Positions 1-8,096 are shown, counted from the first letter of the stretch. The stretch is DNA of 13,151 nt from JBDNDK01 sp046719185 (GCA_046719185.1 JBDNDK010000054.1:1-13151); one strand, 5' to 3'. Numbers and translations: made by a program. The notes: generated by a model from the letters alone, not told the origin.

Positions 1-2180
1 TCGGTGCACCAAGCCAGATGGCGGATTTTAAGGGTCTAAAGGGTGATTCATCAGATAATATCCCTGGAGTGCCGGGAATTGGAGATAAAACTGCTGCACT
101 GTTGTTACAAGAGTATGGCAATATAGAATCTATAATTGAAAATGCTGACAATATCAAGCAAAACAAAATTAGAGAGTCTCTAAAAAATAATGTGGATATT
201 GCTATTCTATCAAAAAAACTAGCTACAATTGAAACACAGCTTCCTGTAAAATTTGATATTAATGATTATCAGATAAAGCAGCCTGATTATTCTGCACTTA
301 AAGATCTATTTATGAGGCTTGAGTTCAGAAGTATGATTGCTAAGATTCCACAGGTTGAAACTGCAGAAAGAAAACAAATACCTCAGAACAATATCAAGCT
401 TGGAAAATGCACTAGGATTAGCTCAGACAATGAGCTTAGAGATTTAATATCAGGCATCAAACAATCCGGTAGGTGTGCAGTTCATTATAGAATAAAAAAT
501 AACAAAACAGTTGATGCTGAACTTCTGGGAATAGCAGTTTGCATTGGTGAAGATAGCACTGCATACATAAAACTTTCAGATAAAAAAGGGTGTTTGATTC
601 TTGATTTATCTGCAGATGAGGGATATGTTGCAGACATAGTTCAAATAAAAGAGATTATAGAAGATGACTCCATTGTAAAATATTGTCATGATATAAAGAT
701 GGCTTATGCAGCATTCAAAAATGCTGGTATTGAATTGAAAAATGCTAAGTTTGATACAATGTTAGCTGCATATTTGATAGATAATTCCAGAAGTTCATTT
801 CAATTAGGTGATGTTGTTTTTGAACAATTATCTCTTGAGCTTCCAAAAGAAACAGATCAATCTTGTGATGAAACTACATCTATATGCAATGAAACAGAAT
901 CAATATACAGAATTACTCCCATTTTAACTAAGAGGCTTCAAGAAGATGGTATGGATTCATTATACAATGATATTGAGCTGCCACTTGCTCCGATTTTAGC
1001 TGAAATGGAAATGACTGGGATATGTGTGGATAGAAATGCATTATCAGAGTTCTCATCTGAATTAGAAAAAGAGATTTCCAATTTGCAGACAAACATATAT
1101 CAGCAAGCAGGTGAGGAATTTAATATTGGTTCACCAAAACAGCTTGGAGCAGTGTTGTATGAAAAAATGGGTCTCACTGCCTCTAAGAAAACAAAAACAG
1201 GATATTCCACATCTGCTAATGTATTAGAAGAGCTTGCTGCAGAGAACCCGATAGTAGATGATATTCTAAAATATAGAGAACTCACAAAATTGAAAACAAC
1301 CTATGCAGATGCTTTGCCTAAACTTATAAACCCAAAAACTAACAGAATACATACTACATTCAATCAGGCTGTTACTGCAACTGGCAGGCTTTCATCAAGT
1401 GATCCAAATCTGCAAAACATACCAATTAAATCAGAGCTTGGAAGAAAGATTAGACAATCATTCATTGCTGATGAAGATATGATATTGGTATCTGCTGACT
1501 ATTCCCAGATAGAACTAAGAGTGCTTGCACATATTACTCAAGATTCTGGATTAGTCTCAGCTTTTGAGAATGATGAGGATATACACCTAACTACTGCCAC
1601 AAAGCTTTTTGGATGTTCAGCTGATATGGTGGACTCAGAGATGAGAAGAAGAGCAAAGACAATAAATTTTGCTGTGCTTTATGGAATGGCTGATTTTACA
1701 TTATCTAGAAATTTAGGAATTCCAAGAGTAGAGGCAAAAAAATATATTGATGCATATTTTGATGGGTTTCCAAGTGTGAGAAAATACATAGAATCAACAA
1801 TTGATTTTGCAAGAGAATATGGTTATGTTTCTACACTGCTTGGCAGAAGAAGATATGTCCCTGATATTAGAAATTCCAACTTTAACATAAGGCAAAATGC
1901 AGAAAGAGCTGCGTTTAACACTCCTGTTCAAGGCACAGCTGCTGATATTATGAAGCTTGCAATGATAAAAGTTGAAAATATAATAAAAAAAGAAAAATCT
2001 AATGCCAAGATGCTTTTGCAGGTGCATGATGAGTTGTTATTTGAGGTGCCCGAAGATGAATTATACAGCTTATTTGGTATAATAAGCAGGGGAATGTCTG
2101 AGGCATATCAAATGGCAGTTCCTCTTAAGGTTGATGTTAAATTTGGCTACGACTGGAATAATATGATTGCTGTAAAATAA
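1..2180 (+). CDS. polA: DNA polymerase I (5'-truncated by window edge)
   Basis: DNA polymerase I, for Okazaki-fragment processing and repair synthesis. The frame is open from base 3, and residues before the ATG at 18 (GAPSQ) already fit the family, so that ATG is internal. Roughly 170 N-terminal residues of the 5' nuclease domain lie outside the window. Visible, numbering from base 18: the helix-hairpin-helix end of the 5' nuclease (GDSSDNIPGVPGIG, residues 10-23), a 3'-5' exonuclease-like domain (about 130-310) and the polymerase domain (about 320-720). Polymerase motif A is DYSQIE with D494. Motif B is RRRAK...NF..LYG with K547, F551 and Y555. Motif C is VHDE with D671. The exonuclease domain lacks the D-x-E motif (the strand reads AVHYRIKN) and the late metal-binding Asp appears to be Thr, so proofreading is probably absent, as in Taq- or Bacillus-type PolA. 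A D in HDIK and the FDTML segment remain. Stop at 2178-2180; the next gene follows after 10 bases. Confidence 0.97.
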   Translation, partial: GAPSQMADFKGLKGDSSDNIPGVPGIGDKTAALLLQEYGNIESIIENADNIKQNKIRESLKNNVDIAILSKKLATIETQLPVKFDINDYQIKQPDYSALKDLFMRLEFRSMIAKIPQVETAERKQIPQNNIKLGKCTRISSDNELRDLISGIKQSGRCAVHYRIKNNKTVDAELLGIAVCIGEDSTAYIKLSDKKGCLILDLSADEGYVADIVQIKEIIEDDSIVKYCHDIKMAYAAFKNAGIELKNAKFDTMLAAYLIDNSRSSFQLGDVVFEQLSLELPKETDQSCDETTSICNETESIYRITPILTKRLQEDGMDSLYNDIELPLAPILAEMEMTGICVDRNALSEFSSELEKEISNLQTNIYQQAGEEFNIGSPKQLGAVLYEKMGLTASKKTKTGYSTSANVLEELAAENPIVDDILKYRELTKLKTTYADALPKLINPKTNRIHTTFNQAVTATGRLSSSDPNLQNIPIKSELGRKIRQSFIADEDMILVSADYSQIELRVLAHITQDSGLVSAFENDEDIHLTTATKLFGCSADMVDSEMRRRAKTINFAVLYGMADFTLSRNLGIPRVEAKKYIDAYFDGFPSVRKYIESTIDFAREYGYVSTLLGRRRYVPDIRNSNFNIRQNAERAAFNTPVQGTAADIMKLAMIKVENIIKKEKSNAKMLLQVHDELLFEVPEDELYSLFGIISRGMSEAYQMAVPLKVDVKFGYDWNNMIAVK

Positions 2181-2190
2181 AGGATATCAA

Positions 2191-3228
2191 ATGAGAGCAT
2201 TAAGACTACATGGTCCAAAAGACCTAAGAATGCATGATGAACCTATACCACAGCCGCAAAAAGGTGAAGTGCAAATAAAAATAATGTCAGTTGGTGTATG
2301 TGCATCAGACCTGCATTATTACATTGATGGAAAAATTGGCACAGCAGTTGTGAAAGAACCAATTGTTATTGGTCATGAAGCATCTGGGCTTATTACTGCT
2401 GTTGGAGAAGGTGTAACAGATATAAAAGTAGGTGATAGAGTTGCAATAGAACCTGCAAAACCTTGCATGGTGTGTGAATATTGCCAATCAGGAAATTTTA
2501 ATGTTTGTCCTGATATACCTTTTTTTGGCACACCTCCAACTGATGGCTGTTTGAGAGATTATATCACTTGGCCCTCACAGCTTGTTGTTAAAGCACCAGA
2601 TAATCTAAGCTATGATGAAATAGCAATGATTGAGCCATTAGCTGTGGGATTTTATGCTGTTGAGTTATCTGATGTTAGAGCTGGTGAGACTGCTGTTATA
2701 ATTGGTGCTGGAGCTATTGGATTGTCTGTTTTGCAGGCACTTAGAATTCATAATATAGGCAGGGTAATTGTTTCCGAACCAGTTGCAGAGAGAAGGAATG
2801 CTGCATTAAAATTAGGTGCTGATGAAGTTGTGAATCCTAATGCTGGTGATTTAGAAGAACAAATTTTAGCTTTGACAGATGGCAGAGGAGCTGATTTTGT
2901 AGTAGAATGTGCAGGTGAATCTGACACTGTTAAAGATTCTTGTAAGATTGCAAGAGTGCTTGGAAGAGTGATTGTGGTTGGCATTCCATATTCTGATGAG
3001 TATCCATTTGCAGCATCTTATGCAAGAAGAAAACAGCTGAGTGCTATATTTGTAAGAAGAAGCAATCTGACCACTGAAGATGCTATGGAAATGGCTGCTG
3101 AAGGCAGAGTGGATGTTGCTAGTTTTGCAACTCATAGATTCCCATTAGAAAAAACTGTGGAAGCTATGGAAATGGCATATCAGAAAAAAGATGGTGTGAT
3201 AAGAGCTATTATAGCCGTTAATGAATAA
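2191..3228 (+). CDS. Zinc-dependent medium-chain polyol dehydrogenase (sorbitol/xylitol/L-iditol dehydrogenase type)
   Basis: A 345-residue cytoplasmic medium-chain dehydrogenase of the sorbitol/threonine dehydrogenase group, oxidising a sugar alcohol to a ketose with NAD+. The N-terminal GroES-like domain carries the catalytic zinc ligands C37, H62-E63 (in GHEASG) and E148, and four Cys that would hold a structural zinc (C92, C95, C98, C106). The Rossmann domain has G172-A-G-A-I-G177, and an acidic residue (E196) at the end of the second strand, which favours NAD over NADP. Length is normal for the family. An AAGGA ribosome binding site at 2180-2184 lies 6 bases before the ATG. Because araB and araD follow directly, a pentitol such as L-arabinitol or ribitol giving L-ribulose is the likeliest substrate. 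That is inference: family members cannot be told apart by motif, and threonine or other polyol dehydrogenases look similar. Confidence 0.88.
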   Translation: MRALRLHGPKDLRMHDEPIPQPQKGEVQIKIMSVGVCASDLHYYIDGKIGTAVVKEPIVIGHEASGLITAVGEGVTDIKVGDRVAIEPAKPCMVCEYCQSGNFNVCPDIPFFGTPPTDGCLRDYITWPSQLVVKAPDNLSYDEIAMIEPLAVGFYAVELSDVRAGETAVIIGAGAIGLSVLQALRIHNIGRVIVSEPVAERRNAALKLGADEVVNPNAGDLEEQILALTDGRGADFVVECAGESDTVKDSCKIARVLGRVIVVGIPYSDEYPFAASYARRKQLSAIFVRRSNLTTEDAMEMAAEGRVDVASFATHRFPLEKTVEAMEMAYQKKDGVIRAIIAVNE

Positions 3229-3250
3229 TAATGATCATAGGGTGAGAAAA

Positions 3251-4918
3251 ATGAAAAAATATTCTCTTGGAATTGATTTTGGCACTTTGTCAGCCAGAGC
3301 ACTTTTAGTTGATATATCAACAGGTGAGGAAGTTGCATCTAGTGTGTATGAGTATGCAAATGCTGTTATAGATGAATATCTTCCGTCAACTGGAGAAAAA
3401 CTACCTCCAGATTGGGCATTGCAGGATCCTAAAGATTATCTCACAGCTCTTGAGGCTACGGTTCCTTCTGTATTAAGGCAGGCTGGTGTTAGTGGAGATG
3501 AGGTGATAGGCATAGGAATAGATTTCACTGCTTGCACAATGATGCCTATTGACAAGACTGGTAATCCATTATGTTTTGACCCTGATTGGGCAAAGAATCC
3601 GCATTCTTGGGTGAAACTTTGGAAGCATCATGCTGCTCAGCCTGAGGCAAATAAAATAAATGAGCTTGCAGAAAAAAGAGGAGAGGAGTTTCTTGCAAGA
3701 TATGGAGGAAAGATAAGCTCCGAATGGTTCTTCCCCAAAGCTCTTCAGATATTAGATGAAGCACCTGAAGTTTATGAAGCTGCAGATAAGCTGATTGAAG
3801 CAGCTGATTGGATTGTTCTTCAGCTTACTGGGAAAGAAACTAGAAATGCTTGCACTGCTGGATACAAAGCAATGTGGGAGAAAAAAACTGGTTTCCCATC
3901 AAAAGATTTCTTTAAGGCATTAGATGAAAGATTTGAAAATGTTGTTGATGAGAAAATGAGCAGAGATATATATCCAATAGGTGCAAAAGCAGGAGAACTT
4001 ACTGAAGAGATGGCTGAAAAAATGCATCTTAGAGCTGGCACTGCTGTTGCTGTTGCAAATGTTGATGCTCATGTGGCTGTTCCGGCTGCTACTGTTACCA
4101 AAGAAGGCGTTATGGTTATGATTATGGGAACTAGCACTTGCCATATGGTTCTTGGTAAAAAAACAGCACTTGTTGAAGGTATGTGTGGATATGTTGAAGA
4201 TGGCATTCTCCCTGGATTTATTGGTTTTGAAGCAGGACAATCTTGTGTAGGTGACCATTTTGCATGGTTTATTGAAAATTGTGTCCCTGCATCATATATA
4301 GAAGAAGCACAAAAGAAAGATATGAGCATACATGAATTATTAACAGAAAAAGCTGCAATACTCAAACCCGGTCAGAGTGGATTGTTAGCACTAGACTGGT
4401 GGAATGGAAACAGAAGTATATTAGTGGATGCAGACCTTACTGGTATGATTTTAGGAATGAATCTAAACACAAAACCAGAAGAGATATATAGAGCTCTCAT
4501 AGAGGCAACAGCTTATGGCACAAATATTATTATTGATGCTTTTGTTTCAAATGGTGTTGCTGTAGATGAGATAGTAGCTTGTGGCGGCTTGCCTGAAAAA
4601 AACAGTTTCTTGATGCAGATTTATGCTGATGTTACAAATAGAGAATTCAAAATAGCAGCTTCACCTCAAACTGTTGCATTAGGCTCAGCTATGTGGGGTG
4701 CTGTTGCTGCTGGAAGTGAAAATGGTGGATATGATAGTATTAAAGAGGCTGCAGATAAAATGGCAAGAGTGAAAGACTACACATTCAAGCCTGATCCTGA
4801 AAATCATAAAATATATACAAAGCTGTTTGCTGAATACAAAAAACTCCATGATTATTTTGGAAGAGGGACTAATGATGTAATGAAAACTCTAAAGAAAATC
4901 AAGGAGGACCAGCATTAG
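3251..4918 (+). CDS. araB: L-ribulokinase
   Basis: FGGY-family sugar kinase phosphorylating L-ribulose to L-ribulose-5-phosphate with ATP. The 555 residues match AraB (about 560), longer than xylulo- or glycerol kinases (about 500). Ribulokinase-specific signatures are present: the N-terminal phosphate-binding segment GIDFGTLSARALLVD, the NVDAH motif with the likely catalytic base D272, MGTSTCHMV, and the highly typical LDWWNGNRS. The C-terminal actin-like half has ATAYGTN and CGGLPEKN. I chose the ATG at 3251 (protein begins MKKYSLGIDFG): it follows an AGGGTGAG ribosome binding site at 3239-3246 and gives the usual family N-terminus. An in-frame ATG at 3221 would add ten polar residues and overlap the end of the dehydrogenase gene. 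The stop codon abuts the araD start with no gap. Confidence 0.95.
   Translation: MKKYSLGIDFGTLSARALLVDISTGEEVASSVYEYANAVIDEYLPSTGEKLPPDWALQDPKDYLTALEATVPSVLRQAGVSGDEVIGIGIDFTACTMMPIDKTGNPLCFDPDWAKNPHSWVKLWKHHAAQPEANKINELAEKRGEEFLARYGGKISSEWFFPKALQILDEAPEVYEAADKLIEAADWIVLQLTGKETRNACTAGYKAMWEKKTGFPSKDFFKALDERFENVVDEKMSRDIYPIGAKAGELTEEMAEKMHLRAGTAVAVANVDAHVAVPAATVTKEGVMVMIMGTSTCHMVLGKKTALVEGMCGYVEDGILPGFIGFEAGQSCVGDHFAWFIENCVPASYIEEAQKKDMSIHELLTEKAAILKPGQSGLLALDWWNGNRSILVDADLTGMILGMNLNTKPEEIYRALIEATAYGTNIIIDAFVSNGVAVDEIVACGGLPEKNSFLMQIYADVTNREFKIAASPQTVALGSAMWGAVAAGSENGGYDSIKEAADKMARVKDYTFKPDPENHKIYTKLFAEYKKLHDYFGRGTNDVMKTLKKIKEDQH
4901..4908 (+). promoter_or_regulatory. Strong ribosome binding site for araD inside araB
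   Basis: AAGGAGGA, a near-perfect anti-16S match, lies within the last codons of araB and 10 bases before the araD ATG at 4919. It fixes the araD start and implies efficient re-initiation from the same transcript. Confidence 0.8.
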
Positions 4919-5566
4919 ATGATACTTTCAGAGGTGAGAAAAGAAGTTTGTATGCTCAACAAAGAGCTTCCTAAAAATAATCTTGTTGTTTGGACAAGTG
5001 GGAATGTGAGTGTGAGAGATACAGAAACAGGATATGTAGTCATAAAACCTAGTGGTGTATTTTTTGATGATCTCACACCAGAGAATATGAGTGTAGTTGA
5101 TATAGATGGCAATATTATTGAAAGTGAGCTTGCTCCATCAGTAGATTTACCAACACATCTTTATATATACAAAAAAATGAATCATGTGAATTCTATTGTG
5201 CACACCCATTCAAACCATGCAACTAGTTTTGCTGCATTGGGAGAGCCAATTCCTGTTGTGCTTACTGCAATAGCAGATGAATTTGGTCAAACTATTCCTT
5301 GTGGTCCATATTGCCAGATTGGTGAGGAAGAAATAGGAAAAGCTGTTGTTCAGCATATTGGCACTTGTCCTGCAATTCTTTTGCAAAATCATGGTGTGTT
5401 TACTGTTGGTGCTGATGGCATGAGTGCTCTAAAAGCTGCTGTGATGGTTGAAGATGTGGCTAAAACTGTTCATCTGGCTATGCTCAGAGGCAGACCGGTT
5501 CCTATACCAAAATCTGAAGTTATAAGAGCACATAAAAGATATGTTGAGAAATACGGGCAAAAGTAG
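4919..5566 (+). CDS. araD: L-ribulose-5-phosphate 4-epimerase
   Basis: Class II aldolase-fold zinc enzyme converting L-ribulose-5-phosphate to D-xylulose-5-phosphate, which enters the pentose phosphate pathway. The 215 residues carry the full active site. Zinc ligands are H95 and H97 (HTHS) and H158 (LQNHGVF). D76 and D120 match the catalytic positions of the E. coli enzyme. The phosphate/substrate loops are TSGNVS (26-31) and KPSG (43-46). The C-terminus ends KYGQK, where Y212 corresponds to the catalytic C-terminal Tyr of AraD; retaining this Tyr argues for the epimerase rather than L-fuculose-phosphate aldolase. It is slightly shorter than the E. coli protein (231). The start codon directly follows the araB stop, so the two proteins should be made in coupled fashion. 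No araA (arabinose isomerase) is visible in the window. Confidence 0.95.
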   Translation: MILSEVRKEVCMLNKELPKNNLVVWTSGNVSVRDTETGYVVIKPSGVFFDDLTPENMSVVDIDGNIIESELAPSVDLPTHLYIYKKMNHVNSIVHTHSNHATSFAALGEPIPVVLTAIADEFGQTIPCGPYCQIGEEEIGKAVVQHIGTCPAILLQNHGVFTVGADGMSALKAAVMVEDVAKTVHLAMLRGRPVPIPKSEVIRAHKRYVEKYGQK

Positions 5567-5599
5567 TAAAATTGTCATTCTTTCTGGAGGCTTAAATTT

Positions 5600-6019
5600 A
5601 TGATAGATGTTGAGCAGATAAGATCTGTGATACCTCATAGGTATCCTTTTTTATTAGTGGATAAAATAATTGAGATTAATGAAGATGAAACTGCTTGTGT
5701 TGGGATAAAGAATGTAACCATAAATGAAAAAGTGTTAAATGGTCATTTACCCGGGAAATCTATTTTTCCATACCCTATGTTAGTTGAACATATGGCACAA
5801 GTTGGATGTTATCTGCTTATGAAGAAGCCTGATTCTGAAGGGAAAATAGCATATTTTGCTGCAATTGATGAAGTTGAATTCAAAAAGCCGGTAGTTCCGG
5901 GAGATACTATTACTACAAAAGTTGAGCTTATAACAGGCAGAAGAGGTATTTGGAGAATTAAGGCAGAGTCAGAGTTGATGGAGAGCTTGTCTGCAGTGGA
6001 AATCTCACTTGTGCATTAG
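5600..6019 (+). CDS. FabZ-like 3-hydroxyacyl-ACP dehydratase (hot-dog fold)
   Basis: A 139-residue single hot-dog domain protein of the FabZ family, which dehydrates 3-hydroxyacyl-ACP in fatty acid elongation. Family landmarks in order: IPHRYPFLLVD (11-21), KNVTINE (37-43), catalytic H49 in GHLPG, catalytic E63 in VEHMAQ, and FKKPVVPGD. Length is typical. It departs from canonical FabZ at the substrate-tunnel segment: the usual I-M/F-P-G-V-L reads IFPYPML, with Y58-P59 replacing the Gly-Val, and GHFPG is GHLPG. Both catalytic residues are kept, so activity is plausible, but chain-length or substrate specificity may differ and it may not be the housekeeping FabZ. A TGGAGG ribosome binding site ends at 5590, 9 bases before the ATG. 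It sits 33 bases after araD and 40 before the deoxyhypusine-synthase-like gene, so it is probably in the same transcript, with no obvious metabolic link to the sugar genes. Confidence 0.82.
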   Translation: MIDVEQIRSVIPHRYPFLLVDKIIEINEDETACVGIKNVTINEKVLNGHLPGKSIFPYPMLVEHMAQVGCYLLMKKPDSEGKIAYFAAIDEVEFKKPVVPGDTITTKVELITGRRGIWRIKAESELMESLSAVEISLVH

Positions 6020-6059
6020 TGGATAAATAATCTGGTTTATTCCAGTTTGAGGTGTTTAT

Positions 6060-7178
6060 TTGGATAGAATGGATAGAAAATCTCTTGTTATGTTTCCTTT
6101 GTGCAAGAGAGCTCATAAGCTTAATATAAATGAGATTGCTGTTGACCCATCATCAAAACCTCCAGAGTTATCAAAAAATTTGGAAAAACTTCTTGATAGA
6201 ACAGTTGAAAAAATTGTTTCTGCAAGAAAGAGTAATAGTTCAGTGATGCTCACTTATGGTGCTCATCTTATCAAAAATGGCTTAGCTCCTGTTGTGAATT
6301 GGCTTATAGAAGACGGCTGGATTACTCATATAGCTACAAATGGAGCTGGTTCAATACACGATTGGGAATTTGCATATTTGGGTCTTAGCACAGAGAGTGT
6401 GAGAGATAATACAGCTAGAGGCTGTTTTGGAACTTGGGAAGAAACCGGCAGAAATATCAATCTTGCAATTGCCTTAGGTGGAATTGATGATTTGGGATAT
6501 GGTGAGTCTGTAGGCAGAATGATTGGTCAAGATGGATACTCTATTCCTTCACCTGAGGTATTAAGACATCTGCTAAGACAAATGGCAGATGAAGATAAGA
6601 TAACAGAAAAAGCTGCTGCTATAGCAGATATGCTTCAGTTAATATCTGAGTTTGATTTAGCACCGGGCTGGCATAATATAGAGCATCAATATAAAGAATA
6701 CTCAGTTCAATACACTGCTTGGCAATATAATGTGCCTTTCACTGTGCATCCGGGGATAGGTTATGACATTATATATACACATCCATTAAACTCCGGTGGT
6801 GCTATTGGAAGAGGTGCTGTTAGAGACTTTTTATCATACACAAACAGTGTTGCCAACTTATCTGGCGGAGTGCATCTGGCTGTTGGTTCAGCAGTTATGG
6901 CACCAATGATTTTTGAGAAATCTCTATCAATGGCAAACAATCTTTCTATTAAAGAAACCAATGAACCGCTTAAGGATTATTATCTTGCTGTTGTTGATAT
7001 TCAAGATGGTGGAGATTGGGACTGGACTCAAGGTGAGCCTCCAATGGATCACCCTGCATATTATCTAAGATTTTGTAAGTCATTTTACAGAATGGGTGGT
7101 ATGTTGGACTATATATGCCTTGATAATAGGGCATTTATGCTTAATTTGGTAAGCAGACTAAGAACAGTGGAGTTTTAA
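6060..7178 (+). CDS. Deoxyhypusine-synthase-like protein, substrate unknown
   Basis: A 372-residue cytoplasmic protein (no signal peptide or membrane segment) that I place in the bacterial deoxyhypusine-synthase-like family, with an NAD-binding DHS fold, from its characteristic motifs. These are TYGAHLIKNGL (about 63-73), ATNGAGSIHDWEFA (about 92-105), EETGRN, VHPGIGYDIIYTHP (229-242), GGAIGRGAVRDF and LSGGVHLAVGSAVMAP (267-282). True deoxyhypusine synthase modifies a lysine of archaeal/eukaryotic eIF5A. Bacteria lack that target, and bacterial relatives either make homospermidine-type polyamines or are uncharacterised. I do not see the catalytic Lys signature of true DHS, so a different reaction is likely. 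The start is uncertain: TTG at 6060 lies 5 bases after GAGGTG (6049-6054), while the ATG at 6069 is 14 bases away, so I prefer the TTG. Its stop is immediately followed by the stop of the convergent gene. Confidence 0.62.
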   Translation: MDRMDRKSLVMFPLCKRAHKLNINEIAVDPSSKPPELSKNLEKLLDRTVEKIVSARKSNSSVMLTYGAHLIKNGLAPVVNWLIEDGWITHIATNGAGSIHDWEFAYLGLSTESVRDNTARGCFGTWEETGRNINLAIALGGIDDLGYGESVGRMIGQDGYSIPSPEVLRHLLRQMADEDKITEKAAAIADMLQLISEFDLAPGWHNIEHQYKEYSVQYTAWQYNVPFTVHPGIGYDIIYTHPLNSGGAIGRGAVRDFLSYTNSVANLSGGVHLAVGSAVMAPMIFEKSLSMANNLSIKETNEPLKDYYLAVVDIQDGGDWDWTQGEPPMDHPAYYLRFCKSFYRMGGMLDYICLDNRAFMLNLVSRLRTVEF

Positions 7179-8096
7179 TTATTTTATTGAACTCGCAATT
7201 TTTAACAGCTCTGAATTACTTACTTCTCCAATGAGTGTATATGATATTCCATTTCTATCCCAGCTATGGTTGTTTATTGTAATTGCTCTAAATTGCCTTT
7301 GAGGGATACTGTTGGAGGATTTTCTCTGGAAAAGTGATATCACACTAGCTCCATTTGAGTATAATATATGCACACATGTATGATTGTTAATTTTATTAGC
7401 TCTAAAATCAATTTCTTTATAGCCTGCAGGCAGATATGTTGGTCTTGATACATTAAAATCTATTTTTGCAGGTTTTTTATATACTTTAACAATTCCATCA
7501 ACTTTAAAGGCTGATTTGGATATATTGGTTGGATTGAATTCTATTTCTTTAAAATAAACTGCTCTCAGCGGTTTCCCATTATCATCTTCCACAACAGTTT
7601 TTAATACCAGATAATATTCTTTATCAATCCATACTTTTCTCAGGTTTTCTGTATTCTGTAGAGGTGTTGCTTTTATAATAACTGCATCCCTGTCTGCAAT
7701 TCTACCATTACCTATTATTTCCAGTTTGAAATTTTTCAGAGCTTGATTAAGGATTTCTTTAGTATTAGTTCTTGATGAGTATGGAGTATATTCCCATGCC
7801 CTTTCAGATGGTCTATACAGCCATTCATTATTATTTTTTTGAATTACAATCATTCCATTCATTATAGATGGACTATGATAATCTATTCTTGTGTTATCAG
7901 GCTTTGAATGAGTAATTTTGAACATTGATATATGGCTTTTGTTGTTCACATTTACTATTGCCTGCTTGATGCCTCTGTAGCAGACATTAGATTCTGCTTT
8001 TTCTGCCTTGATTACAATATCTACAGCACTATTTGCAAAAATACTGCACGGTATGATCAGTAAAATTGAGATGAGAATAATTTTAATTTGTCTCAT
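7179..8096 (-). CDS. RseB/MucB-like periplasmic regulator of the sigma/anti-sigma pair
   Basis: A 305-residue exported protein: the N-terminus is a classic signal peptide (basic RQIK, hydrophobic 4-19, cleavage likely after A21 in SIFA). The mature part looks like RseB/MucB: a LolA-like half-barrel (about 25-205, including YRGIKQ, IDYHSPSIMNGM, NEWLYRPSERAWEY and KVWIDKEYYLVLK) followed by a smaller C-terminal domain (about 215-305) with the RseB-like pattern LPAGYKEIDF, VHILYSNGASVISLF and YTLIGEVSNSELLKIASSI. In proteobacteria RseB binds the periplasmic part of RseA and shields it from the protease DegS, releasing it when it senses mislocalised lipopolysaccharide. Here the same role is inferred from fold and from its position behind an anti-sigma factor. 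The gene starts 2 bases after the anti-sigma stop, with a short AGGT ribosome binding site inside that gene. A general LolA-like lipoprotein carrier is the main alternative. Confidence 0.75.
   Translation of the reverse strand: MRQIKIILISILLIIPCSIFANSAVDIVIKAEKAESNVCYRGIKQAIVNVNNKSHISMFKITHSKPDNTRIDYHSPSIMNGMIVIQKNNNEWLYRPSERAWEYTPYSSRTNTKEILNQALKNFKLEIIGNGRIADRDAVIIKATPLQNTENLRKVWIDKEYYLVLKTVVEDDNGKPLRAVYFKEIEFNPTNISKSAFKVDGIVKVYKKPAKIDFNVSRPTYLPAGYKEIDFRANKINNHTCVHILYSNGASVISLFQRKSSNSIPQRQFRAITINNHSWDRNGISYTLIGEVSNSELLKIASSIK

Noticed and set aside
18..20. ATG as the start of polA
   Set aside because: The frame is open to the window edge and the residues before it fit the PolA family, so this is an internal Met of a truncated gene.
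3221..3250. Upstream in-frame ATG for araB
   Set aside because: It overlaps the dehydrogenase gene and adds ten atypical polar residues; the ATG at 3251 has a ribosome binding site and gives the canonical N-terminus.
3820..4365. Overlapping antisense open frames within araB
   Set aside because: They are shadows of the strongly conserved araB frame and show no domain or start signal of their own.
8046..8096. Lipoprotein signal on the RseB-like protein (Cys17)
   Set aside because: The Cys is preceded by Pro rather than the small residue of a lipobox, and a normal signal peptidase I site (SIFA) lies just after.
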